64,000 nucleotides of DNA from Mycobacterium lacus. GTDB lineage: Bacteria > Actinomycetota > Actinomycetes > Mycobacteriales > Mycobacteriaceae. The first letter of the stretch is position 1. Every line of letters begins with the position of its first letter. The position numbers were made by a program, and so were the translations under genes. Positions 63,306 to 64,000 of this stretch are shown one piece after another. The stretch covers positions 1,745,952 through 1,809,951 of the forward strand of contig NZ_AP022581.1 of NCBI RefSeq assembly GCF_010731535.1. Direction: 5' to 3'. The notes under the pieces are model-generated. The model was given only the letters and a program-made list of their open reading frames with translations, was not told where the DNA came from and searched no databases.

Positions 63306-64000
63306 ATGGCGGTGTCGAACGCGCCGTCGGCTCGGTCGCTTCGGGTGCTTGTCGTCGGCGCCGGCGTGAGCGGCATCTCCGTGGCCCGGGGATTGCTGCG
63401 CGACGGACATGACGTGACCGTCTTCGATCAGCGGCCAGCGGTGCAGGCGGGCGGCGGCGCCGTGACGATCTGGTCCAATGGCGAGACCGTCCTGCGGCAG
63501 CTGGGCGTCGACATGCACGGGGCGGGTCAGTTGCTGTCCAGCGTGCGGGTGCTGACGTCCAGGGGTCATCGACTGGCCACTTTAGACGTGGCCGCGATCA
63601 TCGATCGGCTGGGCGCTCCCGTTCGGATGGTTCCGCGGCGTGTCCTGCTTGAGCGGCTGCTGGAGGGCTTTCCGGCGGAGCGCATCCGATGCAACTGCCG
63701 CGCGGCCGGGGTGGTCACCACCCGCGACGGGGTGCGGGTCGAATTCGAAGACGGCGGTTCGGCCGAGGGAGACCTGCTGATCGGTGCGGACGGCCTGCAT
63801 TCGGCGATCCGAGGCGCCATCGGCGCGCGGGATGCGCAGCCGACGGGCTGGTGCAGCTGGCAAGGGCTGATTGCCCTCCCGGACGCCGTGGATGACAAGC
63901 ACGCCGCGCAGGTCATCATCGGCGAGCGCGGCAACACGGGTCTGTGGCCGGCTGGTGGCTCGGAGGTGCAGTGGTGGTTCGACCTGCCGTGGACGTATGA
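63306..64000 (+). CDS. FAD-dependent monooxygenase, N-terminal part (cut by window edge)
   Basis: 231 codons are visible before the window ends. The FAD-binding start is LRVLVVGAGVSGISVARGL, with FDQRPAVQAGGGAV as the second strand region and DLLIGADGLHSAIRG as the GD/DG motif of class A flavin monooxygenases. The ATG at 63306 precedes the first strand by ten residues. It lies 230 bp after mmpL and may be its own unit. The part with the ribityl-binding GDAAH motif is outside the window. Confidence 0.85.
   Translation, partial: MAVSNAPSARSLRVLVVGAGVSGISVARGLLRDGHDVTVFDQRPAVQAGGGAVTIWSNGETVLRQLGVDMHGAGQLLSSVRVLTSRGHRLATLDVAAIIDRLGAPVRMVPRRVLLERLLEGFPAERIRCNCRAAGVVTTRDGVRVEFEDGGSAEGDLLIGADGLHSAIRGAIGARDAQPTGWCSWQGLIALPDAVDDKHAAQVIIGERGNTGLWPAGGSEVQWWFDLPWTY

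Overview
The window reads as chromosomal DNA of a slow-growing, non-tuberculous Mycobacterium. The DNA is GC-rich and many genes are close homologues of M. tuberculosis genes: the Rv0081-Rv0087 hydrogenase-like cluster, PknF and the FHA-ABC transporter Rv1747, a PlcA/B/C-type phospholipase C, an MmpL protein, a 13E12-family HNH protein, a DPPR-synthase-like UbiA protein and three VapBC pairs. No rRNA, tRNA or CRISPR array was seen. Assignments rest on motif recognition and memory of families; no search was run.

Layout. 1-1373: a VapBC pair cut by the window edge, a secreted protein and a DUF167 protein. 1384-8923 (minus): a tight operon for a 1087-residue fatty-acyl-AMP ligase/ACP/thioester-reductase protein, a ferritin-like putative di-iron protein, an alpha/beta hydrolase and a ferredoxin-type reductase. 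The first gene is broken by a 1292-bp ISAs1-like element with a 10-bp target duplication. 8924-9760: an AT-rich patch and a small putative DNA-binding protein. 9779-14838: lipid kinase, SDR, DMT membrane protein, VapBC, P450. 14963-22332 (minus): the complete hyc-like operon with its ArsR regulator; its large subunit lacks the Ni-binding cysteines. 22444-24817: a divergent cation antiporter / TrkA pair. 24862-28603 (minus): a three-subunit PaoABC-like molybdenum hydroxylase with Gln where the catalytic Glu is expected. 29083-37424: PknF, NYN-domain protein, FHA-ABC transporter, UbiA-type prenyltransferase, small membrane proteins and an M48 protease.

38079-42621 is a nested mobile island. A 3226-bp three-gene element (zinc-finger/HTH protein, DDE transposase, TniB/ExeA-like ATPase) with 5-bp target duplications sits inside a 1.3-kb IS. 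Next come a 13E12 gene with an SOS-box-like palindrome over its start codon, a gene remnant, and a copper-type P-ATPase with an N-terminal cupredoxin domain. 47328-56891: SDR, hypothetical protein, VapBC with a striking operator, DUF1254 fragment, arylsulfatase, FAD monooxygenase/Gfo-Idh pair, small exported protein, phospholipase C and glycosyltransferase. 57394-59606: a LysR regulator divergent from a sulfite-oxidase-family enzyme, with five phased half-sites between them. 59646-63075: a decayed lipoprotein gene, then a small ORF coupled to an MmpL that lacks both proton-relay Asp-Tyr pairs. The window ends inside a FAD monooxygenase gene.

The most promising candidates for undescribed biology are the lipid operon at 1384-8923, the relay-less MmpL, the nickel-less hydrogenase-like complex and the Glu-to-Gln molybdenum hydroxylase.
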